The notes beneath the pieces were generated by a model. The model had not been told where the DNA came from and did not search any database. It was given only the letters and a program-made list of their open reading frames with translations. Positions 42,891 to 52,542 of a stretch of 64,000 bases of DNA are shown in pieces; the first letter of the stretch is position 1, and the number at the start of each line of letters is the position of its first letter. The stretch is from Acidovorax sp. DW039 (lineage in GTDB: Bacteria; Pseudomonadota; Gammaproteobacteria; Burkholderiales; Burkholderiaceae_C): positions 4,219,501-4,283,500 of the forward strand of contig NZ_AP029019.1 of the NCBI RefSeq assembly GCF_037101375.1, written 5' to 3'. The translations under genes were made by a program, and so were the position numbers.

Positions 42891-45032
42891 TTGACTGCCA
42901 CCACCGCTTTTCTCGTCCACGTCGCCCTGCACACCCCCTCGCACAGCGGAGTGGGTGACCTGCTGAGCTACACCTGCGAGCGGCCCCTGCCCCCGGGGAC
43001 TCTGGTGCGGGTTCCTCTGGGCAAGCGTGAGGTGCTGGGCGTGGTGTGGGACGCCGATCAGGCCACTGGCGAGTTGCCTGAAGGGGCCAGCATGCGGGCC
43101 ATTGCCGGGGTGCTGGAAGGCGTGGATCCGCTGGACGCGGCGTGGCGTCGTCTGGTGGCCTTTGCCGCCCGCTACTACCAGCGGGCCCTGGGCGAAGTGG
43201 CCACCGCAGCCCTCCCCCCGCAGTTGCGGGATCTGCGCCCCGAGCAATTGGCCCGACGCCTGCGACGCCCCGGCAAGCCAAGTGCTGAAAGCAGCGAATT
43301 CGCTATACAAAACATAGCGCTTAGCGCAGAACAGGAAAGCGCTAGAGCCCGAATTTCTGCTGAATCAGGCCCCTTCCTGCTGTTTGGCAGCACCGGCAGT
43401 GGCAAGACCGAGGTGTACCTGCGCTGTGTGCAGGAAGCGCTGGAGGCGGAGAGCGACGGCGCTTGCCCCACCCAGGCCCTGGTGATGGTGCCGGAAATCA
43501 ACCTGACCCCCCAGCTCGAAGAGCGCTTCACCCAGCGGTTTGCGGGCCGGTTTGGCGCGGGGGCCGTGGTGTCGCTGCACAGCGGCATGACCAACCCGCA
43601 GCGCCTCAAGAGCTGGCTGGCCGCCCACAACGGCACCGCGCGCATTGTGCTGGGCACACGCATGGCCGTGTTTGCCAGCATGCCCGGGCTCAAGCTCATC
43701 GTGGTGGATGAGGAACACGACCCCAGCTACAAGCAGCAGGAGGGAGCGCGCTACTCGGCACGCGACCTGGCCATCTGGCGCGGGCGCGAACAGGGGGCCA
43801 AGGTGATTCTGGGCTCGGCCACCCCATCGCTGGAGAGCTGGCACGCCAGCCGCCCCTCCACGCCCGAAGACCCCGAAGGCGGGCGCTATGTGCGCCTGCA
43901 CATGCCCAGCCGTATCGGTGCAGGTGCCCTGGCGCGGGTGCGGCGGGTGGACATGAACCAGCAGCCCCGGCGCGCCGTGTTCAGTGCGCCCCTGCTGCAA
44001 GCCATCACCGAGCGCGTGGCCCGTGGCGAGCAAAGCATGGTGCTGCTCAACCGCCGGGGCTACGCACCTGTGCTGCACTGCGTAGACTGCGGCTGGAAAA
44101 GCGACTGCCCCCACTGCAGCGCGCACCAGGTCTTCCATAAAACCGACCGCACCCTGCGCTGCCACCACTGCGGCTTTACGGTGCGGGTGCCGCCGCACTG
44201 CCCCACCTGTGGCAGCCCAGACATCCACGCCATGGGCCGGGGCACCGAGCAACTGGAAGAACAGCTCGCCGCCCTGCTGCGCAATGTGCAGCGCCCGGAC
44301 GGCAACCCTGCCCGCGTGGCCCGGATTGACGCGGACACCACCAAAGCCAAAGGATCACTGGAGGCCCAACTGGCCCAGGTGCACACCGGCGAGGTGGACG
44401 TGCTGGTCGGTACACAGATGATTGCCAAGGGCCACGACTTTCGCCGCATCACCCTGGTGGCGGCCGTGCAGCCCGATGGGGCACTGTTCAGCAGCGACTT
44501 CCGCGCGCCAGAGCGGTTGTTTGCCCTGCTGATGCAGGCCGCAGGCCGTGCCGGGCGCGATGCGGCTTATGTGGCAGCCCAGGGCACCGAAAGCGAGATG
44601 TGGGTGCAGACCTACCACCCGCAGCACGCGGTGTACGAGGCACTGCGGCGGCACGACTACGAGGCCTTTGCAGCGCAACAGCTCCAGGAACGCCGCGATG
44701 CCGCCATGCCACCCTTTGCGTACCAGGCTCTGGTGCGTGCCGATGCGCGCACGCAGGAAGTGGCCCAGGGCTTTTTGAGCGCCGCGACGGCTGCAGCCCA
44801 TGCTGCAGCCCTGCCGGGGCTGGATGTGGTGACGCTGTTCCCCCCCGTGCCGCTCACAGTCCAGCGCGTAGCCAACGTTGAGCGCGCCCAGATGCTGATG
44901 GAAAGCAGCAGCCGTGCCGCCCTGCAACGCTTTCTGGCCGCCTGGCAGCCGGTGCTGCAGGCCACCCGCAGCCAGCCCGAACACCGAGGCCTGGTGCGCT
45001 GGCTGGTGGATGTAGACCCGCAAACCATCTGA
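42891..45032 (+). CDS. priA: Primosomal replication restart helicase PriA
   Basis: A 713-residue superfamily 2 helicase that restarts stalled forks by loading DnaB. The N-terminal DNA-binding domain starts FLVHVALHTPSHSGVGDLLSY; Walker A is GSTGSGKT (166-173), Walker B DEEHD; two zinc clusters lie in VDCGWKSDCPHCSAHQ and RCHHCGFTVRVPPHCPTCGS; helicase motifs include GTQMIAKGHDF and QAAGRAGRDA. No ATG or GTG is available in frame downstream of the last stop, so the start is TTG 42891. Residues 134-160 between the N-terminal and helicase domains coincide with a dispersed repeat. It is one gene of the hemE-priA neighbourhood common in betaproteobacteria, with DnaA boxes just upstream. Confidence 0.96.
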   Translation: MTATTAFLVHVALHTPSHSGVGDLLSYTCERPLPPGTLVRVPLGKREVLGVVWDADQATGELPEGASMRAIAGVLEGVDPLDAAWRRLVAFAARYYQRALGEVATAALPPQLRDLRPEQLARRLRRPGKPSAESSEFAIQNIALSAEQESARARISAESGPFLLFGSTGSGKTEVYLRCVQEALEAESDGACPTQALVMVPEINLTPQLEERFTQRFAGRFGAGAVVSLHSGMTNPQRLKSWLAAHNGTARIVLGTRMAVFASMPGLKLIVVDEEHDPSYKQQEGARYSARDLAIWRGREQGAKVILGSATPSLESWHASRPSTPEDPEGGRYVRLHMPSRIGAGALARVRRVDMNQQPRRAVFSAPLLQAITERVARGEQSMVLLNRRGYAPVLHCVDCGWKSDCPHCSAHQVFHKTDRTLRCHHCGFTVRVPPHCPTCGSPDIHAMGRGTEQLEEQLAALLRNVQRPDGNPARVARIDADTTKAKGSLEAQLAQVHTGEVDVLVGTQMIAKGHDFRRITLVAAVQPDGALFSSDFRAPERLFALLMQAAGRAGRDAAYVAAQGTESEMWVQTYHPQHAVYEALRRHDYEAFAAQQLQERRDAAMPPFAYQALVRADARTQEVAQGFLSAATAAAHAAALPGLDVVTLFPPVPLTVQRVANVERAQMLMESSSRAALQRFLAAWQPVLQATRSQPEHRGLVRWLVDVDPQTI
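43301..43356. repeat. Short dispersed palindromic repeat inside priA
   Basis: CGCTATACAAAACATAGCGC, then AGCGCAGAACAGGAAAGCGC and TAGAGCCCGAATTT, follows the dispersed repeat and adds in-frame residues (about 138-156) between the N-terminal and helicase domains of PriA. Confidence 0.65.
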
Positions 45033-45316
45033 GTGCCAGCCACCGGGGCACTCCTGCAGCCCTCCAGCAGTCTGCTTGCAGGCATGGCAAGCCTTGGAGA
45101 GGCACGGCAGGAGATACAACCCAAACTGCCACTTGCGCCCGCAGGGTGAGCGCAAGCAGCTACCAATTCAATAGCAAACAGAAACGGACGTCAGTGCAAA
45201 GCAAGCTCCACCTGCGTATGCTGGCGCTCTTGCTCTGGAAGATGGCTCACTGGCAAAGAGCTTGAAGAGCTGCCACGAGAGTGAACGCACACAAAACAAC
45301 CACCGGAGACAACCCC

Positions 45317-45589
45317 ATGACCGCAGATGAGTTCGCCCATTCCCTGGCCAGGGACGGCTTTGCCCCCGCCGTCAAAGTGGAACGCGAAGCCCACGGAATG
45401 ATGGACCACCACACCCACCCGTTCGAGGCCAAGGCGCTCATCCTGCACGGCGACATCCGCATCGTCACCGCAGCGGGCGAGCGCACTTACAGGGCTGGTG
45501 ACATCTTCCATCTGAAGGCCGAGGAGCCCCACACCGAGTACTACGGCCCGCAAGGGGTGACTTATCTGGTGGGGCGCAAAGAAAGCTGA
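45317..45589 (+). CDS. Small cupin-domain protein
   Basis: A 90-residue cupin: HHTHPFEAKALILHGDIRIVTAAGERTYRAGDIFHLKAEEPHTEYYGP, with the three histidines and the glutamate expected of a metal-binding cupin. ATG 45317 is preceded by CGGAGAC; a longer frame from 45281 is not supported. Function unknown; it stands alone between priA and a converging gamma-glutamyltransferase gene. Confidence 0.83.
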   Translation: MTADEFAHSLARDGFAPAVKVEREAHGMMDHHTHPFEAKALILHGDIRIVTAAGERTYRAGDIFHLKAEEPHTEYYGPQGVTYLVGRKES

Positions 45590-45639
45590 GCATTCACAGG
45601 GAGGAACGCCCCTCTGACGTTCCCGACACACGCCAAAGA

Positions 45640-45673
45640 AAAACGGCGCACTGCTCACACAGTGTGCCGTTTT
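45640..45673. terminator. Bidirectional terminator
   Basis: Stem AAAACGGCGCACTG / CAGTGTGCCGTTTT (13 of 14 pairs) with a 6-nt loop between converging genes. Confidence 0.85.
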
Positions 45674-45728
45674 GCGCGGGGCTGCCATCGGTCAGCGCGG
45701 ATGCACCGCCGATAGCCGGGTTACCTCA

Positions 45729-47687
45729 TCAGAGGGCTCCGTCACCCAGCACGATACCTTCGCGACGGGGATCCACGCCACCTTCGAGCTTGGTCTGGCC
45801 GTTGCGGTTGACGCGCATGATGGTGGAGACACCGCTGGACTGTGCGCCGTTGTTCACGGTGTGACCCTTGGCCTTGAGGCCGTCGATCAGGGCCGTGAGG
45901 TCGAGGGCTGTGTTGGCGCCATCCACATTGGTGGTGGCGCTGTTGGTGGCGCCAAAGTTCACCAGCGATGTGGCCTGCTGGGCATCCAGGCCCCAGTCCA
46001 GAGCACCCACCACGGTCTTGAGCACGTACTGGATGATGGTGCCGCCGCCAGGCGAGCCTGTGGCCATCACGAAGTCGCCAGGGCCGGTGCCCTTGAAGAC
46101 CAGCGTGGGAGCCATGGTGCTGCGGGGGCGCTTGCCGGGGGCCACGCGGTTGGCCACGGGCACACCCGCGCTGTCTGCAGGCTGTGCAGAGAAGTCGGTG
46201 AGCTGGTTGGTCAACAGGAAGCCGCCCACCATGTGGTACGAGCCCATGCTGGACTCCACCGTGGAGGTCATAGACACCACGTTGCCGTAGGCATCAACGA
46301 TGGAGAAGTGGGTGGTGCCCTTTTCAACCGTCTTGTCCACGCCCAGTGGCACATCGCCCAGGTTACCCGCAGTGGCTGTGCCCATGGATTTGCCATCGGC
46401 GTTGATCAGCGCAGCGCGTTGCTTGAGGTAGGTCTTGTCGATCATGGTCGACACGCCCTTGCCCGGCAGGGGGATGAAGTCGGTGTCGGCGACGTACTTG
46501 TCGCGGTCGGCGTAAGCCAGACGCTCTGCCTCAGACACCAGATGCACACCCATGACACTGGGTACGCCACCTTCGTTGGAAGGGTTGGTGGGGCCGTACT
46601 TGGACAGGTCGAAGTTCTCGAGGATGCCCAGGGACTGCGCAATGGCGATACCACCGGAGGACGGAGGCGACATCGTGCAGATGTAGTAGGCGTTGCGGTA
46701 GGTGGTGCAGACGGGCTCGCGCTTCTTGGCCTGGTAGGCCTTGAGGTCTGCCACCGTCATCAGGCTGGGGGTGATGGGTGTCTTGGCCGCATCGTCGCCC
46801 ACCGACTGGGCTGCCTTGGCCACAATGGCTTCAGCCATGGGGCCGGAGTACATGGCTTCAGCACCGCCGGTAGCCAGCGTGCGCAGCGACTGGGCGTAGG
46901 GCAGGTTGGTCGTTACCGCACCGGTGGCCTTGGGGGTGCCGTCGGCGTTGAAGAAGGCGGCCATGGCATTGGCGTCCAGCGCCAGGCTGGTGGCATTGCT
47001 CTTGATGGCGTCGCCCAGGCGGCCCGGAATCTTGTAGCCATTGGTGGCCAGGTTGATACCTTCGTCAAACAGCTGGTTCCAGGCCAGCTTGCCGTAGTCC
47101 TTGTGGGCCATGTCCAGCATGCGCATCACGCCAGGCACACCGATGGAGCGGCCGCTGCGGCGGGCGTTGGGCACAGGGGCGGGTGAAGATGCATCGGCCT
47201 GGTTCTGGCGAACCAGGTAGTAGCCAGTGGCGGCGGCCGGGGCAGTTTCGCGGCCGTCATAGGCCACGACCTTCTTGCTGGCTGCGTCGTAGTACATCAT
47301 GAATGCACTGCCAGCGATGGTGCTGGACTGAGGCTCCACCAGGCCCAGCACAGCCTGCACCGCCACGGCAGCGTCAATCGCTGTACCACCGGCCTTGAGC
47401 ACATCACAGCCGGCCTTGGTAGCCAGAGGGGTGTTGGCCACCACCATGTAATTGTTCGATTGTTTGGCCTTGTAGCCCAGGCGGTAGCCCGAGGCAGCCT
47501 CAGGCGCAGCAGGGTCGCCCGAAAGGCCGGAGCCCACGACGACGGCAGACCCGGTGCTGGAGACCACGGAGCAGCTCTGCGCATTGCTGTCCACGATCAG
47601 GTCGGAGCTGGAACCACTTCCACACCCATACAGCGCCACGGCGATGGCCGCGGGCGTCAACGCCCACAGCCAGACTCTTTTCTTCAT
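45729..47687 (-). CDS. ggt: Gamma-glutamyltransferase
   Basis: A 652-residue Ntn-hydrolase that cleaves glutathione and other gamma-glutamyl compounds in the periplasm. Signal sequence MKKRVWLWALTPAAIAVALYGC ends in a possible lipobox, so the protein may be lipid-anchored. The autocleavage and catalytic threonine is in GTTHFSIVDAYGNVVSMTSTVES; other landmarks are VVANTPLATKAGCDVLKAGGTAIDAAVA, PPSSGGIAIAQSLGILENF and DFVMATGSPGGGTIIQYV. ATG 47687 is chosen; the longer frame runs over a leader palindrome. It converges on the cupin gene. Confidence 0.93.
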   Translation of the reverse strand: MKKRVWLWALTPAAIAVALYGCGSGSSSDLIVDSNAQSCSVVSSTGSAVVVGSGLSGDPAAPEAASGYRLGYKAKQSNNYMVVANTPLATKAGCDVLKAGGTAIDAAVAVQAVLGLVEPQSSTIAGSAFMMYYDAASKKVVAYDGRETAPAAATGYYLVRQNQADASSPAPVPNARRSGRSIGVPGVMRMLDMAHKDYGKLAWNQLFDEGINLATNGYKIPGRLGDAIKSNATSLALDANAMAAFFNADGTPKATGAVTTNLPYAQSLRTLATGGAEAMYSGPMAEAIVAKAAQSVGDDAAKTPITPSLMTVADLKAYQAKKREPVCTTYRNAYYICTMSPPSSGGIAIAQSLGILENFDLSKYGPTNPSNEGGVPSVMGVHLVSEAERLAYADRDKYVADTDFIPLPGKGVSTMIDKTYLKQRAALINADGKSMGTATAGNLGDVPLGVDKTVEKGTTHFSIVDAYGNVVSMTSTVESSMGSYHMVGGFLLTNQLTDFSAQPADSAGVPVANRVAPGKRPRSTMAPTLVFKGTGPGDFVMATGSPGGGTIIQYVLKTVVGALDWGLDAQQATSLVNFGATNSATTNVDGANTALDLTALIDGLKAKGHTVNNGAQSSGVSTIMRVNRNGQTKLEGGVDPRREGIVLGDGAL

Positions 47688-47716
47688 TCCAGACTCCTGT
47701 GATGTCAAAACAGATT

Positions 47717-47731
47717 GCGGTGTCACACCGC
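47717..47731. promoter_or_regulatory. Palindrome in the ggt leader
   Basis: GCGGTG-TCA-CACCGC, a perfect 6-bp inverted repeat 29 bp upstream of the ggt start. Possible operator or leader hairpin. Confidence 0.4.
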
Positions 47732-47814
47732 GGAAACATTTTGACGCAATAAGCATGCCGATGCGCTCGCTCGGCCATCACACAGGGAAAACCCGGGGGT
47801 GCACCATTTCGGTG

Positions 47815-48768
47815 TCAGGTGAGCAAAGCCACCGCACCAGAAAAACTGAGAAAGGCGAGCGCAGTGGACACCAAAATGATGCGGGCAATGCGCCCGTTGT
47901 TGGCCCCAAAACGCTCTGCCAGCAAAGAGACATTGCTGGCGCTGGGCAGAGCAGCCAGCAACACCAGCACCGTCAGGGCGAAAGGCGACAGGGGCACCTT
48001 AAGCGCCATGGCAGCCGAGCCTGCTGCCCATACCAGCAGCGGGTGAACCAGCAACTTGGCCAGCGCCACGGGCACATAGTCCCGCGCGGCCACCTGCTCA
48101 TGCTGGTTCATCTGGGAGCGGGCCAGCACCGCGCCAATGGTGAACAGGGCAACGGGAGATGCCGCGTCGGCCAGCATGGCCACAGTCTTCTCCAGCGGGC
48201 CAGGGCCGCGCCACTGCAGTGCCGAAGCCAGGGCCCCCAGAGCAATGGCCCACGGCATGGGATTGGTCAGCATGCCCCGCAAGGCACTGCGCAGCGCGAC
48301 CGCCATGCCATGCGTGCCCGCCCCGTCCAGCCGCGACAAGGCAATGCACAGCGAACTGGTGATGACCATGTCCACCACGATGGTGACGATGGCCGGGCCC
48401 GCGCTTTGCGCGCCCAGCAACGCCACCAGCAAGGGCACTCCCATGAAGCCTGTGTTGGGGAAAGCAGCGACCAGAGCACCAAAGGCTGCATCATTCCAGC
48501 CGATGCGCGCGTTGCGAGTAAGCGCTACCGTCGCCCCCACCATGAGCAGGGCGCACAGCAGGTAAACGCCCGCTACCGCAGGGTCCAGCAACTGCGCAAT
48601 CGGCGTGCTGGCGCCAAAGCGGTACAGCATGCAGGGCAGCGCGAAGTACAGGACAAACGCATTCAGCCCCGGAATGGCAGGCTGAGGGAGGATTCCGCGG
48701 CGGGCGGCAAGGTAGCCGCACAGCACCAGCGCGAAGAAGGGGAAGGTGATGGAAAGGACGGACAGCAC
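47815..48768 (-). CDS. AEC family transporter (auxin-efflux-carrier type)
   Basis: A 317-residue ten-helix membrane protein of the AEC family, bacterial members of which are anion or malonate-type carriers and putative exporters. Landmarks include ITFPFFALVLCGYLAARR, PGLNAFVLYFALPCMLYRF, AAFPNTGFMGVPLLVALLG and PLSPFALTVLVLLAALPSASNVSLLAERF. A GTG start at 48768 fits the family N-terminus; a TTG further up at 48819 is unlikely. 46 bp separate its stop from the ggt leader on the same strand, but it precedes ggt, so the two may share a transcript. Substrate unknown. Confidence 0.87.
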   Translation of the reverse strand: MLSVLSITFPFFALVLCGYLAARRGILPQPAIPGLNAFVLYFALPCMLYRFGASTPIAQLLDPAVAGVYLLCALLMVGATVALTRNARIGWNDAAFGALVAAFPNTGFMGVPLLVALLGAQSAGPAIVTIVVDMVITSSLCIALSRLDGAGTHGMAVALRSALRGMLTNPMPWAIALGALASALQWRGPGPLEKTVAMLADAASPVALFTIGAVLARSQMNQHEQVAARDYVPVALAKLLVHPLLVWAAGSAAMALKVPLSPFALTVLVLLAALPSASNVSLLAERFGANNGRIARIILVSTALAFLSFSGAVALLT

Positions 48769-48879
48769 GCGCCGATTGTGGAGGCAGAAGTCCCCAGCTG
48801 CTTGTGGAAGGCCTGCCAAAGGCAGGCCGAGGGCGCCGCCACATGCGATGGCGGTATCTCTGTGAAGATCAACTCCTCG

Positions 48880-50136
48880 TCACTGCTTGCGTTGCACGAT
48901 CAGGCTGCGCTTGGCATCTTCCGGGTAGGCAAAGGTGACCGCTCCGTTCTTGACCATACCTATCACCAGCATGTTGCGGGTAATCGCATCCTTGTCGCTG
49001 GCACTGAAGGGGTGGTCGTAGGTGGTGACCACGCCGTAATAGGTTTTCATCTTGCCTTCGAGTGCATCCTTGATCGCCGGGCCACTCAGGTTGCCATCGC
49101 GGATGCCCAGGAAGGAATACATGAGCAGATAGGTGGCGTCGTAGGCGTTGGCTGCTGCCATGGGCACGGCAGGCTTGCGCTGGTACTTGCGGCTGTAGCC
49201 AGACAGGAAGGAGGCACGGCGCTCATTGCTGGGCTCGGCCACAAAGGTCTGCACGGTCAGGGCTCCCTCGGCTGCGTCCTTGGCCCCGTCCAGGAAGAAG
49301 GGGAACGACAGCGTCCACGGCCCCACTTGTGAGACCTTCCAGCCCAGTGCCTTCTTGCCATTGGCAATGACAGCGTTTTCAGGGCCTACGGTGTAGCTGT
49401 AGATGACATTGGCGCCCGCGTTGCGCGCGGCCGTCAGCTCGGCGGTCAGGTCCTTCACTCCCACCGGAAAGCGTGCCACATGCACCGGCTTGAGGTTCTT
49501 GGCGGCCAGTGCTTCCACCACGTCCTTGTAGCCGCCTTCTCCATAGCCCGTGGTGTCGGCAAAGATGGCCACCTTGTCCCAACCCCGCTTGACGATCTCA
49601 TCCACCATCATCGGAGCCTGCAGCGCATCACGGCCTTGCACGCGGAAGATGTAGCTCTCCGGCGCGGGGTAGGTACTGGTGATGGCCGTGCCCGTGGCGC
49701 AGGGCACGATCAGTGGCGTCTTGCCCTGCTGAAACAGGTCCAGCGCCTTGAGGGCCACACCGGTATTGCAAAAGCCGATGACGGCGGTGACTTTTTCGGT
49801 CAGCAGCTCTTGCGCCATCTGGCGCCCTCTGGCCGGGTCGGCCATATCGTCCTTCACCACCAGTTCAATGGGACGTCCCAAATAGCCCCCCACGCCGTTG
49901 ATTTCGTCAGTAGCCAGACGGATGCCATTGAGCATGGGTACACCAAAGTCGGCCGAAGGCCCGGTAAACGGCCCAATCACCCCGACACGCACCGGCGTCT
50001 GAGAGGCCTGGGCCTGTGCAAGCTGGACGGGAGTGACCCACAGCGCCGCAGCCGCAGTGAACAGCGCCAGAGTGGCGATCAAGGGCCGACGGGCACAAGA
50101 GGGCGCGAAGGAGAAAAGACGGTGGATGGCTTGCAC
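48880..50136 (-). CDS. Leu/Ile/Val-type periplasmic binding protein 2
   Basis: A 418-residue binding protein with a long signal peptide (LIATLALFTAAAALWVTPVQLAQA). The mature part is RVGVIGPFTGPSADFGVPMLNGIRLATDEINGVGGYLGRPIELVVKDD with TAVIGFCNTGVALKALDLF. The start codon is GTG at 50136. No permease or ATPase genes adjoin; this is the second orphan binding protein in the window. Likely ligand an amino acid or aromatic acid. Confidence 0.9.
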   Translation of the reverse strand: MQAIHRLFSFAPSCARRPLIATLALFTAAAALWVTPVQLAQAQASQTPVRVGVIGPFTGPSADFGVPMLNGIRLATDEINGVGGYLGRPIELVVKDDMADPARGRQMAQELLTEKVTAVIGFCNTGVALKALDLFQQGKTPLIVPCATGTAITSTYPAPESYIFRVQGRDALQAPMMVDEIVKRGWDKVAIFADTTGYGEGGYKDVVEALAAKNLKPVHVARFPVGVKDLTAELTAARNAGANVIYSYTVGPENAVIANGKKALGWKVSQVGPWTLSFPFFLDGAKDAAEGALTVQTFVAEPSNERRASFLSGYSRKYQRKPAVPMAAANAYDATYLLMYSFLGIRDGNLSGPAIKDALEGKMKTYYGVVTTYDHPFSASDKDAITRNMLVIGMVKNGAVTFAYPEDAKRSLIVQRKQ

Positions 50137-50441
50137 GGGAATGTCTCTGGTTTGTCATCAAAACGATCCAAACCAGTATCCCGAGTGACCTCATTTCACC
50201 CAACCGGGATTTCCCGCAACAAAGTGCAAACAACCGTTACAGAAAAATTCAAAGTCACCCATCCGACAGAAGCCTGCTCGAGGAGCCTTAACCCCAGCAC
50301 CAGGGAAGCGTCAGGCCCCCGGGGTATCATTCGCGCCCCTCCCGTCCGAGAACCTGTTCAAAGTGCCTGAACACGGTTTTCCCGCATGTCTGCAGGGCGG
50401 CAGGTGTCTTTGCTTCGCTTTCAATCCCCCCACTGCATTCC
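50137..50441. other. Divergent intergenic region
   Basis: 305 bp between a binding-protein gene and the rep gene. It holds an imperfect inverted repeat AACCTGTTCA (50351) and TGAACACGGTT (50368), whose GAACCTGTTCA also starts the 269-bp element near tgt. Otherwise no gene or clear signal is seen. Confidence 0.5.
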
Positions 50442-52517
50442 ATGTCTGCCGGTCTCAATCTCGCCCAGCTTCAGGCTGTTCATTACACCGACGGTGCTTG
50501 CCTGGTGCTGGCTGGCGCTGGCTCGGGCAAGACCCGGGTGATCACGATGAAGATCGCCCACATGATCGAAAAGGGACTGGAGCCCAAGCGCATTGCGGCC
50601 ATTACCTTCACCAACAAGGCGGCGGCAGAAATGCGCGAGCGTGCGGGGCACCTCATCGGCAAACGCGCCAAGGACGTGCTGGTCTGCACCTTTCACGCCC
50701 TGGGCGTGCGCATGGTGCGCGAGGACGGCCATGTGCTCGGCCTCAAGCCGCAGTTCAGCATCCTGGATGCGGACGACGTCACCAGCATTCTGAAAGACGC
50801 CTCGGGCGGCACCACGGACATGGCCACGGCGCGCCAGTGGCAGTGGGTGATCAGCAAGTGGAAGAACATGGGCCTGACCTCCGAGCAGGCCCTGGCCCAG
50901 GCGGCAGATGACAACGAGCGCATCATCGCCACGCTGATGGCACGCTACGAAGAGCGCCTGACGGCCTACCAGAGCGTGGACTTTGACGACCTGATCGGTA
51001 TGCCGCTGCGCCTGCTGCGCGACTTCCCCGAGGTGCGCGCCAAGTGGCAGGCATCGCTGGGCCATGTGCTGGTGGATGAATACCAGGACACCAACGCCAC
51101 GCAGTACGAGCTGCTCAAGCTGCTGGTGGGAGCCAACGGCCACTTCACGGCCGTGGGCGACGATGACCAGTCCATTTACGGCTGGCGCGGCGCCACGCTG
51201 GACAACCTGAAAAAGCTGCCGGTGGATTTCCCCCACCTCAAGGTCATCAAGCTGGAGCAGAACTACCGCTCCACCAGCGCCATCCTGCGTGCGGCCAACA
51301 ACGTGATCGGCCCCAACCCCAAGCTGTTTCCCAAAACGCTGTTCAGCGAACTGGGCGAAGGCGAACCCGTGCGTGTGATCGATGCCGACAACGAGGAGCA
51401 TGAGGCAGAGCGTGCCGTGGCCCGCATCCAAAGCCTGCGGGCCTCGCTGAACCCCATTCCTGAATGGAAGAGCTTCGCCATCCTGTACCGCGCAAACCAC
51501 CAGGCCAAGCCGTTTGAAAAGGCGCTGCGCAAGGCCAACATTCCGTACAAGGTGTCGGGCGGCACCAGCTTTTTCGACCGAGCGGAAATCAAGGACCTGT
51601 GCGCGTGGTTTCGCCTCTGGATCAACAACGACGATGACCCGGCGTTTTTGCGCGCCATCACCACGCCCAAGCGCGGCATTGGACACACCACGCTGGCATC
51701 GCTGGGCGCCTTTGCCACACAGCACAAGCAGAGCATGTTTGGCGCGCTGTTCAACGGCATGCTGCCTGCCGCGGTGCCCAAGCGGGCGCTGGATGGCTTG
51801 CATGAGTTTGGCCGCTACATCAACTACCTGGAATACAGCGCGCGCCGCGTGCACGGCGCAGAAGAAGCCCGCACGTTTCTGAACGACTGGCTCAAGGAAA
51901 TCGGCTACGAGCAGCACCTGTACGACAACGAAGACAGTGAAAAGGTGGCCGCCGCCCGCTGGAGCAACGTGATGGAGTTCTGCGACTGGATGGCCCAGCG
52001 CGCGGGCGGTCAGATTGACGACACGGCCGGGGCCGTGGTGGCCAAGGAGACCAAGAGCCTGCTGGAGGTGTCGCAGACGATTGCGCTGTTGTCCACCATC
52101 AGCGAGCGCGAGAAAGAGCAGGACATGGTCACGCTCTCGACCCTGCACGCCAGCAAGGGGCTGGAATGGCCGCATGTGGTGCTGGTGGGCGTGACAGAAG
52201 GCATGCTGCCCTTCAAGCTGGACGACGACGAAGGCCGCCAGGAAAAGGTGACCGACGACACCCTGCAACGCCTGCAGGAAGAGCGCCGCCTGATGTACGT
52301 GGGCATCACCCGCGCCCAGCGCACCCTGGCCGTGAGCTGGACCAAGCGCCGCAAAAAGGGCCGCGAAATGGTGGCCGCCCAGCCCAGCCGCTTCATCGCC
52401 GAAATGGGTCTGGACAAGACCACGGCCCGTGAAGACCCCCGCGAAAAGCTCAGAGCCCTGCGCGCCGAATTTGCTGCGAAGAAGGCGCAGGCTGCGGGCA
52501 CCAGCCCTGAGGCCTGA
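50442..52517 (+). CDS. rep: ATP-dependent DNA helicase Rep (UvrD/Rep family)
   Basis: A 691-residue superfamily 1A 3'-5' helicase that clears proteins ahead of replication forks and helps restart. Motif I is LAGAGSGKTRVITMK, Ia ITFTNKAAAEM, motif II DEYQDTN, motif III VGDDDQSIYGWRGA, motif IV LEQNYRST, V LHASKGLEWP and VI MYVGITRAQR. Start ATG at 50442 gives the usual short N-terminus (MSAGLNLAQLQAVHY). The gene ends 25 bp before a secreted protein gene and is 8 kb from priA. Confidence 0.95.
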   Translation: MSAGLNLAQLQAVHYTDGACLVLAGAGSGKTRVITMKIAHMIEKGLEPKRIAAITFTNKAAAEMRERAGHLIGKRAKDVLVCTFHALGVRMVREDGHVLGLKPQFSILDADDVTSILKDASGGTTDMATARQWQWVISKWKNMGLTSEQALAQAADDNERIIATLMARYEERLTAYQSVDFDDLIGMPLRLLRDFPEVRAKWQASLGHVLVDEYQDTNATQYELLKLLVGANGHFTAVGDDDQSIYGWRGATLDNLKKLPVDFPHLKVIKLEQNYRSTSAILRAANNVIGPNPKLFPKTLFSELGEGEPVRVIDADNEEHEAERAVARIQSLRASLNPIPEWKSFAILYRANHQAKPFEKALRKANIPYKVSGGTSFFDRAEIKDLCAWFRLWINNDDDPAFLRAITTPKRGIGHTTLASLGAFATQHKQSMFGALFNGMLPAAVPKRALDGLHEFGRYINYLEYSARRVHGAEEARTFLNDWLKEIGYEQHLYDNEDSEKVAAARWSNVMEFCDWMAQRAGGQIDDTAGAVVAKETKSLLEVSQTIALLSTISEREKEQDMVTLSTLHASKGLEWPHVVLVGVTEGMLPFKLDDDEGRQEKVTDDTLQRLQEERRLMYVGITRAQRTLAVSWTKRRKKGREMVAAQPSRFIAEMGLDKTTAREDPREKLRALRAEFAAKKAQAAGTSPEA

Positions 52518-52542
52518 GCCCCCTCAGCCCAACCACAACGCC

